NCBI RefSeq assembly: GCF_015206815.1 | Contig: NZ_JADEXZ010000014.1 | Coordinates: 1 to 64,000, forward strand | DNA: 64,000 nucleotides | DNA from: Fortiea sp. LEGE XX443 | GTDB lineage: Bacteria; Cyanobacteriota; Cyanobacteriia; Cyanobacteriales; Nostocaceae | Direction: 5' to 3' | Shown: positions 53,720 through 62,225 of the stretch, piece by piece | How the letters are laid out: the number at the start of each line of letters is the position of its first letter | Numbering within the stretch: position 1 is the stretch's first letter | Translations under genes and position numbers: made by a program | The notes under the pieces: generated by a model | Databases searched by the model: none | What the model was told of the DNA's origin: nothing | Seen by the model: the letters and a program-made list of their open reading frames with translations, nothing else

Positions 53720-53741
53720 AGTATCTTGATAAATATTTTAT

Positions 53742-55130
53742 TTACATCAACCTGCGTTTAACTTCGTCAGCTAAATCTGCTAATGCTACTTCTACTTGTT
53801 CGCCTGTTTGCAAATCTTTGAGTGATGATTTTTGCGCTGCGGCTTCGTCAGCACCAATAATTACACAAAATCTGATTCCTTGTTTGTCTGCGGCTTGGAA
53901 TTGTTTACCTAAGGGGCGTTTTTCAAAGTTTGTAATTACATTAATGCCTGTTTGACGCAACTGTTGGGATACTTTTAAATAAGTTGGCATTAAATCTTCC
54001 TGCATATTGACTACTACTACCTGGGCTGGTGTTGGCGGTAGAGTATTCAAAATACCGGCTTTAAGTAATCTACTAATTAAGCGAGTTAAGCCGATGGAAA
54101 TACCGACACCTGGCATTTTCTCACCGATAAACATCCCGACTAATTCTTCATATCTACCGCCAGAACAAATGCTGCCTAAAGCTTCGTGTCCAATGAGGGT
54201 TGTTTCGTACACTGTGCCTGTATAGTAATTTAATCCACGGGCGATCGCTAAATCAATACAAAAACGCTTGTCGGCAACTCCCAAGTTACGCACACCTGCA
54301 ATCACTGTTTCTAGTTCGGTAACACCTAAACTAAATTGCTCGGCTTCTGGTAAGTTTTGTGATAAGTGTTTGAGCTTATCTAATACCTCATCAACACTGC
54401 CATCAATTTTGATAAAATCAATAATTTTTTGAGTTTGCTCTGGTGATATCCCTTCTTTTTCTAATTCTTGTTTAACTTTGGTTTCCCCAATTTTCTCTAA
54501 GTTATCAATGATGCCAATGCAAGCTTTAATTTGATTTTCGGCAATTTCTAATGATTGAAAAAAACCAGTTAAAATTTTGCGGTTATTGATGCGAATTAAA
54601 AAATCACCAATATTAACTGCCTCAAATATTTCTGTGATAATTGCAGGCATTTGAGCATCATATAATAAGCTGAGTTCACGCCGTCCAACTACATCGATAT
54701 CACATTGACGAAACTGACGAAATCTACCATCTTTTGCTCGTTCTCCGCGAAATACTACATCCATTTGATAACGAGCAAAAGGAAAAGTTAACTCATTCAA
54801 GTGACGAGCAATATACGCCGCTAAAGGAACAGTTTGGTCAAATTTTAAAGCGCGTGCTTCGGAACCTGTTTCGCCTGCCTTGTCTCTTTCTGCTTGGCGA
54901 TTTGGTGGTAAAATTGGGTCGATGCCATAAATAATATTGTCTCCTTGATTACCTTTGGCTTGTAATACTTCTAATCTTTCTACTGCGGGAGTTTCTATAG
55001 GTGTAAATCCGTAACTTTCATAAACTCTACGGATGGTATCTAATAAATATAATTCTAAGCGCTTTTCGCTAGGCAGAAATTCAGGAAAACCACTAGGAGT
55101 TGAGAAGTTAATTTTGTCAGTCTTTGCCAT
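53742..55130 (-). CDS. hisS: Histidyl-tRNA synthetase
   Basis: A 462-residue class II aminoacyl-tRNA synthetase. Motif 2 contains YQMDVVFRGERAKDGRFRQF, histidine motif RGLNYYTGTVYE, GGRYEELVGMF and the C-terminal anticodon-binding domain with VVVNMQEDLMPTYLKVSQQL. The active-site region has ALKFDQTVPLAAYIARH rather than the LRPEGT common in many bacterial HisRS, a form I associate with archaeal and eukaryotic enzymes. All catalytic elements are present, so I call HisS rather than the paralogue HisZ. Housekeeping; 22 bp upstream of the alpha/beta-hydrolase gene. Confidence 0.92.
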   Translation of the reverse strand: MAKTDKINFSTPSGFPEFLPSEKRLELYLLDTIRRVYESYGFTPIETPAVERLEVLQAKGNQGDNIIYGIDPILPPNRQAERDKAGETGSEARALKFDQTVPLAAYIARHLNELTFPFARYQMDVVFRGERAKDGRFRQFRQCDIDVVGRRELSLLYDAQMPAIITEIFEAVNIGDFLIRINNRKILTGFFQSLEIAENQIKACIGIIDNLEKIGETKVKQELEKEGISPEQTQKIIDFIKIDGSVDEVLDKLKHLSQNLPEAEQFSLGVTELETVIAGVRNLGVADKRFCIDLAIARGLNYYTGTVYETTLIGHEALGSICSGGRYEELVGMFIGEKMPGVGISIGLTRLISRLLKAGILNTLPPTPAQVVVVNMQEDLMPTYLKVSQQLRQTGINVITNFEKRPLGKQFQAADKQGIRFCVIIGADEAAAQKSSLKDLQTGEQVEVALADLADEVKRRLM

Positions 55131-55188
55131 GCGCCTATCTTGTCAATTTAAAGTTAAAGATGATGAACTACTTATTTTTTCATAAAAT

Positions 55189-55225
55189 GGTGCGTTAATG
55201 TAGTGTAACGCACCCTACCAAATTT
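55189..55225 (-). repeat. GGTGCGTTA hairpin repeat, copy 2
   Basis: GGTGCGTTA (55189-55197) and TAACGCACC (55206-55214) pair, followed by CTACCA, the mirror of the 12806 copy. It lies between hisS and the DUF3598 gene. Confidence 0.65.
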
Positions 55226-55251
55226 AAATATATTTCTGACTGTTTCAATTA

Positions 55252-55698
55252 CTAACTTAGCCTTTGTTCTTGAATTAGGGTACGTTGGTAAATTTGATGA
55301 TTTTTAAACCATTGCCAGGTGCGGGCGCGATGGTTATTATCAGGGCTAATTTGAATCATTTCATATAAATACATTGCTGGTGCTGTTTTATAAGAAAACC
55401 ATAAAATTAAAGTAGAATTATCTACTTCCCAGGCTTTTCCTTGGATGCGTTCTGTATCAAACCAGAGTGTTTTATCACGATACATTCCAGGAAATTTATG
55501 TTCTTCTTGTTTACCATCAGACCATTTGTAGCGATTGATTTGGTAGTAAGAATCAAGGCTGTTGTCTGGAAACTGGCAGCTTAAATGAGATTCATGTTTA
55601 TCTAAAATTTTGCCTTCTAAGTCTACTAGTGTATATGTTCCTATCCAATCACCTTCATGACGAGCCAGCACGGGCATTTCTTGACGTATGTTAGACAT
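55252..55698 (-). CDS. DUF3598-like protein
   Basis: A 148-residue protein starting MSNIRQEMPVLARHEGDWIG, with YTLVDLEGKILDKHESHLSC, DSYYQINRYKWSDGKQEEH and WFDTERIQGKAWEVDNSTLIL. The pattern matches DUF3598/lipocalin-like cyanobacterial proteins, some of which bind hydrophobic molecules. No signal peptide. I chose ATG 55698; a longer frame to 55806 runs into a 21-bp minisatellite and is unlikely. It is isolated. Ligand unknown. Confidence 0.7.
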   Translation of the reverse strand: MSNIRQEMPVLARHEGDWIGTYTLVDLEGKILDKHESHLSCQFPDNSLDSYYQINRYKWSDGKQEEHKFPGMYRDKTLWFDTERIQGKAWEVDNSTLILWFSYKTAPAMYLYEMIQISPDNNHRARTWQWFKNHQIYQRTLIQEQRLS

Positions 55699-55709
55699 GA
55701 TAAGACTTA

Positions 55710-55931
55710 TTAATGATGATACCGCGATCGCCTGACCGCATTTTGTAAGTATGATACCCAAATTTTTGTAACATTTGGTCTGCAATACGAGTGAATCGGT
55801 CTGCAATGCGAATTCGTTGGCTGCAATGTTAATGCTTTAGCTTGCAATGCAAATGCGTCGGGCTGCAATGTTAATGCTTTAGCTTGCAATGCGAATGCGT
55901 CAGACTGCAATGTTAATGTTTTGGCTTGCAT
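55710..55931 (-). other. Small frame over a minisatellite, uncertain gene
   Basis: A 73-codon frame whose first half is a seven-residue repeat (ALQAKAL / TLQPDAF) produced by the 21-bp tandem unit beneath it. The second half is unrelated. It begins 10 bp after the stop of the TM2 protein gene. It could be translated but I have no evidence of function; the repeat alone explains its open frame. Confidence 0.25.
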
Positions 55932-55940
55932 TGTTGCCGC
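55777..55940. repeat. 21-bp minisatellite
   Basis: Units begin at 55777, 55798, 55819, 55840, 55861, 55882, 55903 and 55924. The shared core is CTGCAATG or TTGCAATG followed by AATGC. Alternate units pair up into a 42-bp super-unit (55819-55860 and 55861-55902 are nearly identical). Because 21 is a multiple of three, any frame stays open. Confidence 0.88.
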
Positions 55941-55941
55941 G

Positions 55942-56505
55942 CTAAACTAATCGGTAGATAACTGCCCCAGTAGATTCATGATTACCAATCTCCATTAAAC
56001 CGTCATTGCAAAGACTCTCTAGAAGATTACGGATTTCTGGCGCTGGTTTTCCAGTTTCAATTACGGCATCAACAAGGGAAATACTACCACCTTTGTTTTG
56101 AGCAAGTTTCAAAATTGTTACCATGTCGCTTTGGGGATTTGGTGCGATTTGAGGTAATTGCTGTGGCTGCAAAGATGCTGTATCTGGAAAGGATATTTGT
56201 CCTGGTATTTGACCACTAACTTGGCCACCAAGATTGACCACAACAGTTTGGACGTTGTTTGGAGTTGGATTAGAACCTCGCAATGCTAGGTACTTCAAAT
56301 TTTTCTCGTCTACCATCCCAGGGATAAGCGCCAAGTCCACTAGCTGTCCGAAGCCAAACAAACCCCAAGTAAATAGCCAAATCACTCCTGACACGGGCTT
56401 ACCACTGTAAAATCGATGCACACCTGCAAAGCCAATCAGCCAAAAAAGCCACAGTAAATAGGCTGTTCCTTTACTAGCCACGATGATTAGTTCCTTGTTT
56501 GCCAC
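55942..56505 (-). CDS. TM2-domain membrane protein
   Basis: A 187-residue protein. The N-terminal TM2 module (about 12-75) has the pattern WLIGFAGVHRFYSGK, GVIWLFTWGLFGFGQLVDL and two membrane spans. A linker rich in Gln and Pro (about 88-130) leads to a C-terminal winged-helix-like segment TILKLAQNKGGSISLVDAV...LLESLCNDGLMEIG. TM2 proteins are common but functionally undefined; some face cell-envelope stress. It is isolated between repeat-rich gaps. ATG 56505 is the natural start. Confidence 0.82.
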   Translation of the reverse strand: MANKELIIVASKGTAYLLWLFWLIGFAGVHRFYSGKPVSGVIWLFTWGLFGFGQLVDLALIPGMVDEKNLKYLALRGSNPTPNNVQTVVVNLGGQVSGQIPGQISFPDTASLQPQQLPQIAPNPQSDMVTILKLAQNKGGSISLVDAVIETGKPAPEIRNLLESLCNDGLMEIGNHESTGAVIYRLV

Positions 56506-56799
56506 TGACTTTGTAGTTATATCAAATTTGAAAAAAACTTTTTAGGTAAAAAACATTTTGGTAATAAATCATAACCAGTGTTTTGACCTAAGAAAGGCAG
56601 AGGGCAGGAGGCAGAAGGCAGAAGGAATAAAATATATTTTTGCCCTCTGCCACAGGGTTTCAAGCCCCTGAATTTATTTATGGGGTTTTCCCTTCTGCCC
56701 TCTGCCTTCGTACTTCTGCCTTCTCATGGTGCATAATTACAGAATGATTTTGTTGCTTTTGTGAGATGGGCATCTTGCCCGTCCTTCACGAGTCCTACA
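56506..56799. repeat. Repeat-rich gap with inverted GGCAGAAG tracts
   Basis: GGCAGAGGGCAGGAGGCAGA (near 56596) and its complement CCCTCTGCCTTC (near 56699) form an inverted pair, with a hairpin-like CAGGGTTTCAAGCCCCTG between. No gene is visible. Confidence 0.65.
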
Positions 56800-56936
56800 T
56801 AATACCAATTCTCTAAAATTAGGCAACACATTCAAACCCCACAACCCAGACCAAATCAGAGTTTCTTAATTACGAATTACGTTAGCGCAGCGTTAGCGAG
56901 TCCGCGAGCGTCATTACGAATTACGAATTGGTATAA
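56800..56936. mobile_element. Terminal-inverted-repeat element, copy B (137 bp)
   Basis: TAATACCAATTC (56800-56811) and GAATTGGTATAA (56925-56936) match over 11 of 12 positions. The interior is nearly the same as the 46781 copy, but the nested unit is extended (GTTAGCGCAGCGTTAGCGAGTCCG). It ends 10 bp before the start of the NTF2-like gene. Confidence 0.82.
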
Positions 56937-56946
56937 CCAGTTGAAA

Positions 56947-57348
56947 ATGATGACACAAGACCCTAAAACTACTTTAAAAGTTGCTCACCAAGCATTTGAA
57001 CATTTTACACATGGTCTAGCCACTGGAGAATGGCAAGCATTTCTGGATATGCTTACCGAAGATTTTACCTTTTGGTTTCCGATGGGAAAATTCCACGGGT
57101 TGAATGTGGGAAAAGAACGCGCCCAAGAATTTCTTCAATACGTTTCTGAATCTTTCAGTTCGGGAATTACATTAACTTCTCTAGACCGCGTTACCAGTAA
57201 TGATGCAACTGTTGTATTCGAGTTCCGTGATGAAGGACTGTTATTAGGACAACCTTACAAAAATCGTGTCGCAGTTTCTTTTGATATATGCGGTGATAAA
57301 ATTTGCTGCTATCGAGAATATTTTGGTAGCGATGGTAAATCCTATTGA
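56947..57348 (+). CDS. NTF2-like / SnoaL-like fold protein
   Basis: A 133-residue protein with the SnoaL-type NTF2 pattern: FEHFTHGLATGEWQAFLDMLTEDFTFWFPMGKFHGLNVGKER and VVFEFRDEGLLLGQPYKNRVAVSFDICGDKICCYREYF. No catalytic residue can be assigned. I chose ATG 56947; TTG 56941 and ATG 56950 are also possible. Its start lies 10 bp after an inverted-repeat element, so that element's end may hold or disrupt its promoter. No partner gene is adjacent. Confidence 0.78.
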   Translation: MMTQDPKTTLKVAHQAFEHFTHGLATGEWQAFLDMLTEDFTFWFPMGKFHGLNVGKERAQEFLQYVSESFSSGITLTSLDRVTSNDATVVFEFRDEGLLLGQPYKNRVAVSFDICGDKICCYREYFGSDGKSY

Positions 57349-57449
57349 TTTTGTCAATAAAATCAGAATTTCTGAGATTTTGTGTAGGCGGAGCATCGTC
57401 GAAGACATTGCTCTCTTAAAATAATTCTACAAAAACTCTGCCGACAAAA

Positions 57450-57926
57450 CTAATTGAGTTCTTTTAACTCTTTGCACTTAGCCTCAGCGGCTTGATACGC
57501 TGCTAAATACTCTTTGCCACCCAACATCACATCACCATAGTATTCATAAGGTGTTGAGCCATAAATTGGTAGCGGATTATCTTCGGGATAATCTTCTTTT
57601 GATTCTTCGATAATAGCTTTTAATTGTTTGACGTTCAGACTTTGTGCTGGAAAATACCAAAGCTCTTGAGTAGTTTTGTGTAGGTGCGGTAAGTTGGGGT
57701 CAATGATGCGTGTGAGGGAGTTGTCACCAGAGGTATCATTTAATTCAATCCAACTGTGTTCAACAGGGCGATAGGGTTTGCCAGGATAAACTAAAAACCC
57801 TTGAACATAAATTGCTCCCTCTGTCGCTAATGCTGCTTTGTAAGCATTATCAAAAGTTTTATGTGCCTTACTTTTGATGCTTTTAGCAATCTCAAGCGAG
57901 AGGGTTTCATCCAATGCTTTATTCAT
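57450..57926 (-). CDS. Hypothetical protein, 158 residues
   Basis: I do not recognise a family. The sequence is charged and soluble, with no signal peptide or membrane span. A central HSWIELND followed by RIIDPNLPHLH recalls the His-Asp part of transglutaminase-like folds, but no catalytic Cys is positioned for that, so this is only a weak resemblance. The C-terminal YEYYGDVMLGGKEYLAAYQAAEAK is helical. ATG 57926 is the natural start. It is divergent from the acyltransferase gene. Confidence 0.6.
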   Translation of the reverse strand: MNKALDETLSLEIAKSIKSKAHKTFDNAYKAALATEGAIYVQGFLVYPGKPYRPVEHSWIELNDTSGDNSLTRIIDPNLPHLHKTTQELWYFPAQSLNVKQLKAIIEESKEDYPEDNPLPIYGSTPYEYYGDVMLGGKEYLAAYQAAEAKCKELKELN

Positions 57927-58146
57927 TTACAGCGGAAATTTAATTGCATACTTATAATATTCTATCACTGACGCACTTTGGATTTAGTAGACTGACAGAT
58001 GGAGCGATAGAGAAAAACTACTAACCAAAAATATTACTTAAGCGTTATAAATGTAAATAATTTTACCTCTACAGTGAGATGGCAAATATAGAACTCTAAA
58101 GCTACGCTAGTGTTGACTATACAGTTGCTTAATCAGCATCACGGTT

Positions 58147-59172
58147 GTGAATCATCAACACAGCAAAAACATCCTCGACTATCAATTGAAAGCATTATCA
58201 GACACGGGATATAAATTTAGCTGGTTTGACTGGTTTTGTCTTTGGTATCCACCAGGGTGGTTAGTTTTATTTAACCGCCACTGGCAACGTTATCACAGCG
58301 ACCCGGATGGTTGGAATTGGCTAGAATACATATTATTTTTGATACCTAGTGGGTTTTATTTAGCGCTGCTGATGCGATGGTTGCGCTTGGGTTGTCGTCC
58401 ACCGAGAAAAGAAGTTGGTGAATTTAATCCCAACTATCAACAAGCTTTTCGCAATGAAATTTTAGTTCCTATCGTTAAATATTATTTTCGGGCAGAACTA
58501 CAACAAATTGATAACTTACCGCAAACAGGGTCAATGATTGTGGCCATGAATCATGCAGGGATGTGTTTTCCTTGGGATTTTATCACTTTGGGTTATCTCT
58601 TAAGTCAAACACGCGGATGGGTAGTGCAACCATTGGCAAGTGTATCTTTATTTGACCATCCTTGGATGATTTGGTGGCTACCACCGAAATGGTCGCAGGT
58701 TTTAGGTGCAGTGCGAGCCGAGAGCAGAAATTTTGAGGAGGCGATCGCTCAAGGTAAAATTTTACTATATGCACCTGAAGGAATACGCGGGCCGGGTAAA
58801 GGTTGGCAAAAACGCTATCAACTGCAAAAATTTGATGTCAGCTTTATTCAGTTGAGCGATCGCTATCATATTCCGATTTTGCCAGTAATTTGCATCGGTA
58901 GCGAGTCTTTACATCCTTGGACTGTTAATAGCAAAAAATTGCAACGACTAATCAAATTACCATTCTCACCCATATCGCCATTAATGTTTATTTTGCTCCT
59001 CTTTCCCTCAATGGGAGTGTGGGCGATGAGAACTCGTCTACAATATTTTATCCAGCCTTTAGAACAGCAGATTAATTCGGATAAAGACCGTGCAGCAACT
59101 TATCAGCAGGCGCAACAATTTCGAGATAAACTACAAACTCAACTCAATCAGATTTTGAGTAACATTTTATAG
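58147..59172 (+). CDS. PlsC-like acyltransferase with non-standard HX4D
   Basis: A 341-residue lysophospholipid acyltransferase-family protein with membrane segments near 60-80 and 270-300. Block II-like GAVRAESRNFEEAI, block III-like YAPEGIRGPGKG and block IV-like PILPVICIGSES are present. The first block reads NHAGMCFPWD: His is present, but the Asp falls eight rather than five residues later. Start is GTG 58147 (MNHQHSKNIL). It may acylate a glycolipid or lysolipid; the altered block makes the reaction uncertain. Confidence 0.7.
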   Translation: MNHQHSKNILDYQLKALSDTGYKFSWFDWFCLWYPPGWLVLFNRHWQRYHSDPDGWNWLEYILFLIPSGFYLALLMRWLRLGCRPPRKEVGEFNPNYQQAFRNEILVPIVKYYFRAELQQIDNLPQTGSMIVAMNHAGMCFPWDFITLGYLLSQTRGWVVQPLASVSLFDHPWMIWWLPPKWSQVLGAVRAESRNFEEAIAQGKILLYAPEGIRGPGKGWQKRYQLQKFDVSFIQLSDRYHIPILPVICIGSESLHPWTVNSKKLQRLIKLPFSPISPLMFILLLFPSMGVWAMRTRLQYFIQPLEQQINSDKDRAATYQQAQQFRDKLQTQLNQILSNIL

Positions 59173-59184
59173 AGACGTAAAATT

Positions 59185-59613
59185 TTACTTTTCTAATCTT
59201 TTCTTTGCCAAAAATTCTTGAACAGTCAGAATCTTAATGCTCCGCCAAGGATTTAATATTAGCAAATCATTGTTTCCAGTAACAATATACTCTGCTTTCC
59301 CACTCATAGCTAATTCCAGATATTTATTATCTTTTGGGTCTCGGCATTCATCAATCTGTTCAGTCACATCAATAAACTGTGTGGTTTCTGTTAAATGCTC
59401 AAGAAATTCTTGCCGCCGCGATAAAGTGAGATATTTATCAAACTTTGGACGATATAAAACCTCTTTTAACTCTGAAAAGACAGAACTGGAGAATATGATC
59501 AGACCAATATTCTGAGCTTGATCTAATGCCTGACGTGGCTTGCTTTGATTAAACAAAAATGCGCTAATCAGCACGTTAGTATCAAAAACAAACCGTTGTT
59601 TATTAGTCATCAT
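59185..59613 (-). CDS. PIN-domain toxin
   Basis: A 142-residue PIN ribonuclease-type toxin. The acidic active-site residues are visible in FDTNVLISAF, SELKEVL, DECRDPKDNKYLEL and NNDLLIL. It is encoded with a 90-residue antitoxin whose frame overlaps its start by 11 bp, the standard type II arrangement. Likely RNA cleavage when released. Length normal. Confidence 0.85.
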   Translation of the reverse strand: MMTNKQRFVFDTNVLISAFLFNQSKPRQALDQAQNIGLIIFSSSVFSELKEVLYRPKFDKYLTLSRRQEFLEHLTETTQFIDVTEQIDECRDPKDNKYLELAMSGKAEYIVTGNNDLLILNPWRSIKILTVQEFLAKKRLEK

Positions 59614-59848
59614 TCAAAATTGATTCTAAAATTTCAGGTGTTAATCCTCGCTCTTGTGCTTCTTGACTTGCTTTATCCATAATGTTTCTGAGGCGTGTGA
59701 TGCACTCTTGTTTGGGGATTGTAAATTGAGACTGCATAATTGCCGCAATTTTGAGTTGCAATTGCTGTCTTTCTTCTTCACTAGCGTTATGGTATGCCTT
59801 TGCTACCTCAGAGGGTACTTTGATGATAATTTCTTCTTTGGTAATCAT
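59603..59848 (-). CDS. Antitoxin partner of the PIN toxin
   Basis: An 81-residue protein (MITKEEIIIKVPSEVAKAYH...) with an N-terminal strand-helix typical of small antitoxins and a Glu/Gln-rich helix, LTPEILESILNDD at the end. No clear DNA-binding motif could be assigned to a family. It overlaps the toxin gene. ATG 59848 was chosen; another in-frame start at 59875 adds nine residues. Confidence 0.75.
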   Translation of the reverse strand: MITKEEIIIKVPSEVAKAYHNASEEERQQLQLKIAAIMQSQFTIPKQECITRLRNIMDKASQEAQERGLTPEILESILNDD

Positions 59849-59974
59849 TGTTTGTTCGCTTTCATAATTTACCATCTTTAATCATGTTACTACCTAAGCT
59901 AAAAGTTAACATCAGAAGGCTTTTTGGCGTAAAAACATTAGAGCAATTGCGATAAAATTAGAATTAATTTATGC

Positions 59975-60676
59975 TCACATTAACTCTACAGAACCAGCAC
60001 CGAAGCGATAACCTTTCCCGTAAACTGTGTGAATTAGGATAGTTTCTTTGCCTACCTCAATCTTTCGGCGCAACAGGCGAATTAATGCTGCTATGACATT
60101 ACTACTCGGTTGTTCTTCATCTTGCCACAGATGTTCCATAATTTGGGCATGAGTGAGCAACTGTCCTGTATGTTCCATGAAACATTGCAGCAGTTGACTT
60201 TCTTTTTGCGACAGTTCAATAATGCGCCCTTGACGATAAGCTACTTGGTTGTCGCAATCGAGTTCTAAATCAGCAACAACAAGCCTTCCGGAAGTGGTTT
60301 CATAATTTTGAGGGGAACCGCCACGACGCAATAAAGCCCGGACTCGCGCTAATAACTCCCGTAATTCAAACGGTTTTACCAAATAATCATCTGCACCAGC
60401 GTCTAAACCTTGCACGCGATCGTCTAAAGTATCTTTAGCTGTGAGAAATAGCACTGGTGTGGTTTTTCCATGTTGTCGCAATTCTTGACAAATCTCCAAC
60501 CCCGTTTTTCCTGGGAGCATCCAATCTAAAATTAGTAAGTCATAACTACTGGCTGTAGCTAGTTGATTACCATTCATCCCATCATAAGCCGCATCTACAG
60601 TGTAACCTTCACGAGTTAACACGCGACTTAGGGGGTCAGTTAATTCTGCTTCGTCGTCAACTAATAAAATTCTCAT
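59975..60676 (-). CDS. OmpR-family response regulator (RppA-like)
   Basis: A 233-residue DNA-binding regulator. The receiver (about 1-115) has VDDEAE, phospho-acceptor Asp51 (LILDWMLPG), TAKD and KPFELREL. The winged-helix output (about 135-228) ends YGKGYRFGAG. It resembles cyanobacterial RppA/ManR-type regulators, which answer to metal or redox stress. No histidine kinase is adjacent, so the cognate kinase is elsewhere. ATG 60676 fits. Its 3' side faces the toxin-antitoxin pair. Confidence 0.88.
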   Translation of the reverse strand: MRILLVDDEAELTDPLSRVLTREGYTVDAAYDGMNGNQLATASSYDLLILDWMLPGKTGLEICQELRQHGKTTPVLFLTAKDTLDDRVQGLDAGADDYLVKPFELRELLARVRALLRRGGSPQNYETTSGRLVVADLELDCDNQVAYRQGRIIELSQKESQLLQCFMEHTGQLLTHAQIMEHLWQDEEQPSSNVIAALIRLLRRKIEVGKETILIHTVYGKGYRFGAGSVELM

Positions 60677-60780
60677 GCTGTTTGATTATTGTCATGCAGA
60701 ATTCAGAATTATTAGAATCATTTCTCATCTTTAATTTAGACGAAAGTTATTTTGCTGCAAGCATTTGATTAGCTAATGCC

Positions 60781-60800
60781 GCATCTCTTTTTTGAGATGC
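60781..60800. terminator. GCATCTC hairpin, possible terminator
   Basis: GCATCTC and GAGATGC pair around six T (60788-60793). It lies 35 bp after the stop of the glycosyltransferase gene on the minus strand, but no U tract follows on that strand. Confidence 0.35.
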
Positions 60801-60834
60801 CGTAGTTGTGTATCAATTCGCTTATTTGTAATTC

Positions 60835-61644
60835 TTATTCACTGATTGGTTGATTTAAAATCCTCTTTAATATATTTTTGATTTTATGTTTTGGCTGAGA
60901 TTGAGTCATATTATTATCTTCGGAAAAAATCACTTTTCCATCTACAACACGTCTGGCAGGCCAGGCAACATCAAACTGATTTATATTCTTTGGCATCTCT
61001 GTGTGAGAATGCCATATTTTTACATCACCACTTATCAAATTTCCTAAACCACGATAATTGTAATTAATTGAAAGTGTATAAGGATTAAAATTAAGTAACT
61101 CCATAGATAAGGAAAAGAATGGTTGATCATTCTCAAAAATATTCTGATATTTTATTCCTAATTCTTTCCACAACCTGAAGACTTCTAGTACCTTTTTTAC
61201 ATTTATAGAGAAAAATATAACACCTGTATTATATTGCAATTGGCTTGAACAGCTAACTCCTTCTAATTCCATAATTTTCTCGAAACCCCAAAAATGATTA
61301 AGGCTGTAATGTGGTGCTGGAGAAGCAGCAATTCCATATAACTCAGCTTTTGCAAAACCCATTTCAATGTCAGAGATAACAATAGTGTCGCTGTCCAAAA
61401 AAAGATAGGAATTGTAATTATCTGGCAGAAAATCTATTAATTCTGTCTTGCGAAGAAGAGAATTTATCTGAAAATTTGCTCGAATTACTTTAAGTTCGCA
61501 CTTTGGTACTTCCGAAACTTGATCAGTAATCAATATCTTGTCATAATCAGGCATGTGGCTCACTTTGATACAATTGAGTACCTCACTAATGTATTTTTCT
61601 CCCCAAGCGAAAAACACAATCGCTCTTTTTTGAGAATCTGCCAT
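60835..61644 (-). CDS. Putative GT-A glycosyltransferase (GT8-like)
   Basis: A 269-residue protein with the metal-binding DxD in LFLDSDTIV, preceded by a Rossmann-like entry IVFFAWGEKYISEVLNCI and followed by QLQYNTGVIFFS and ENDQPFFSLSMEL, as in GT8 and related nucleotide-diphospho-sugar transferases. I chose ATG 61644 because GGAG lies 10 bp upstream (GGAGAAAAAAAAGATATG); an open frame continues to 61821 but the added residues look like chance coding. Donor and acceptor unknown. It is isolated, not beside other polysaccharide genes. Confidence 0.72.
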   Translation of the reverse strand: MADSQKRAIVFFAWGEKYISEVLNCIKVSHMPDYDKILITDQVSEVPKCELKVIRANFQINSLLRKTELIDFLPDNYNSYLFLDSDTIVISDIEMGFAKAELYGIAASPAPHYSLNHFWGFEKIMELEGVSCSSQLQYNTGVIFFSINVKKVLEVFRLWKELGIKYQNIFENDQPFFSLSMELLNFNPYTLSINYNYRGLGNLISGDVKIWHSHTEMPKNINQFDVAWPARRVVDGKVIFSEDNNMTQSQPKHKIKNILKRILNQPISE

Positions 61645-61946
61645 ATCTTTTTTTTCTCCAGAACCTAGAAAATTAAATTTTGGTAAGAATAAAGCACTTA
61701 TTTCACCATACATAAATTTTAGGTCAATAGTTCTCAAAGGTTTCCCAGCGCTGGACATTTGCGTCTTGGCTGTTCGCCGCTTTCCGTATTTTATCTGATC
61801 GTCATCCCTTATCAGTCGCAAGTAGCAGCAACGGAGCGATGATGCAATACTTGTGGCTTCTTATTTAAATAAGTTTTTATTTACTGATTGTCAGGACAAT
61901 GTGTGTATGTTATCGTTGATCTAGAGAGACTAGCCTAATTAAACGT
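61645..61946. other. Gap between glycosyltransferase and TA pair
   Basis: About 300 bp, AT-rich at its right end, with no gene I can support. It should contain divergent promoters. A GGAGCGATGATGC stretch near 61834 is unremarkable. Confidence 0.4.
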
Positions 61947-62225
61947 ATGAGTCACCTAAGCGAATCTAGGACTGAACGGATCGATATCCGTACTAGCCCT
62001 AGTGTTAAAAAGCTTTTACAGCAAGCAGCAGCAGCAAGTCATAAAAATGTTAGCGAATTTCTGCTTGAGCATGGCTTGAAAGCTGCACAAGACACTTTAA
62101 CGAATAGAAGGCTTTTTGCGCTGGACGATGAGCAATGGCAAGCTTTTCAAGATGCTCTTGATGCTCCATGTTTTGAAAAACCGCGTTTACGTTCTTTGTT
62201 AACAGAGCCTAGCGTTTTTGAGTAG
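61947..62225 (+). CDS. TacA-like antitoxin (DUF1778)
   Basis: A 92-residue ribbon-helix-helix protein. ERIDIRTSPSVKKLLQQAAA and HKNVSEFLLEHGLKAAQ are the DUF1778 pattern, and the C-terminal FALDDEQWQAFQDALDAP is the usual toxin-binding region. It overlaps the following GNAT gene by 8 bp. Its role is to bind the operator and neutralise the acetyltransferase toxin. Confidence 0.9.
   Translation: MSHLSESRTERIDIRTSPSVKKLLQQAAAASHKNVSEFLLEHGLKAAQDTLTNRRLFALDDEQWQAFQDALDAPCFEKPRLRSLLTEPSVFE

Noticed and set aside
53742-55130. Reading this gene as HisZ rather than HisS
   Set aside because: The histidine motif RGLNYYTG, motif 2 arginines and the C-terminal anticodon domain are all present and the length is that of HisS.
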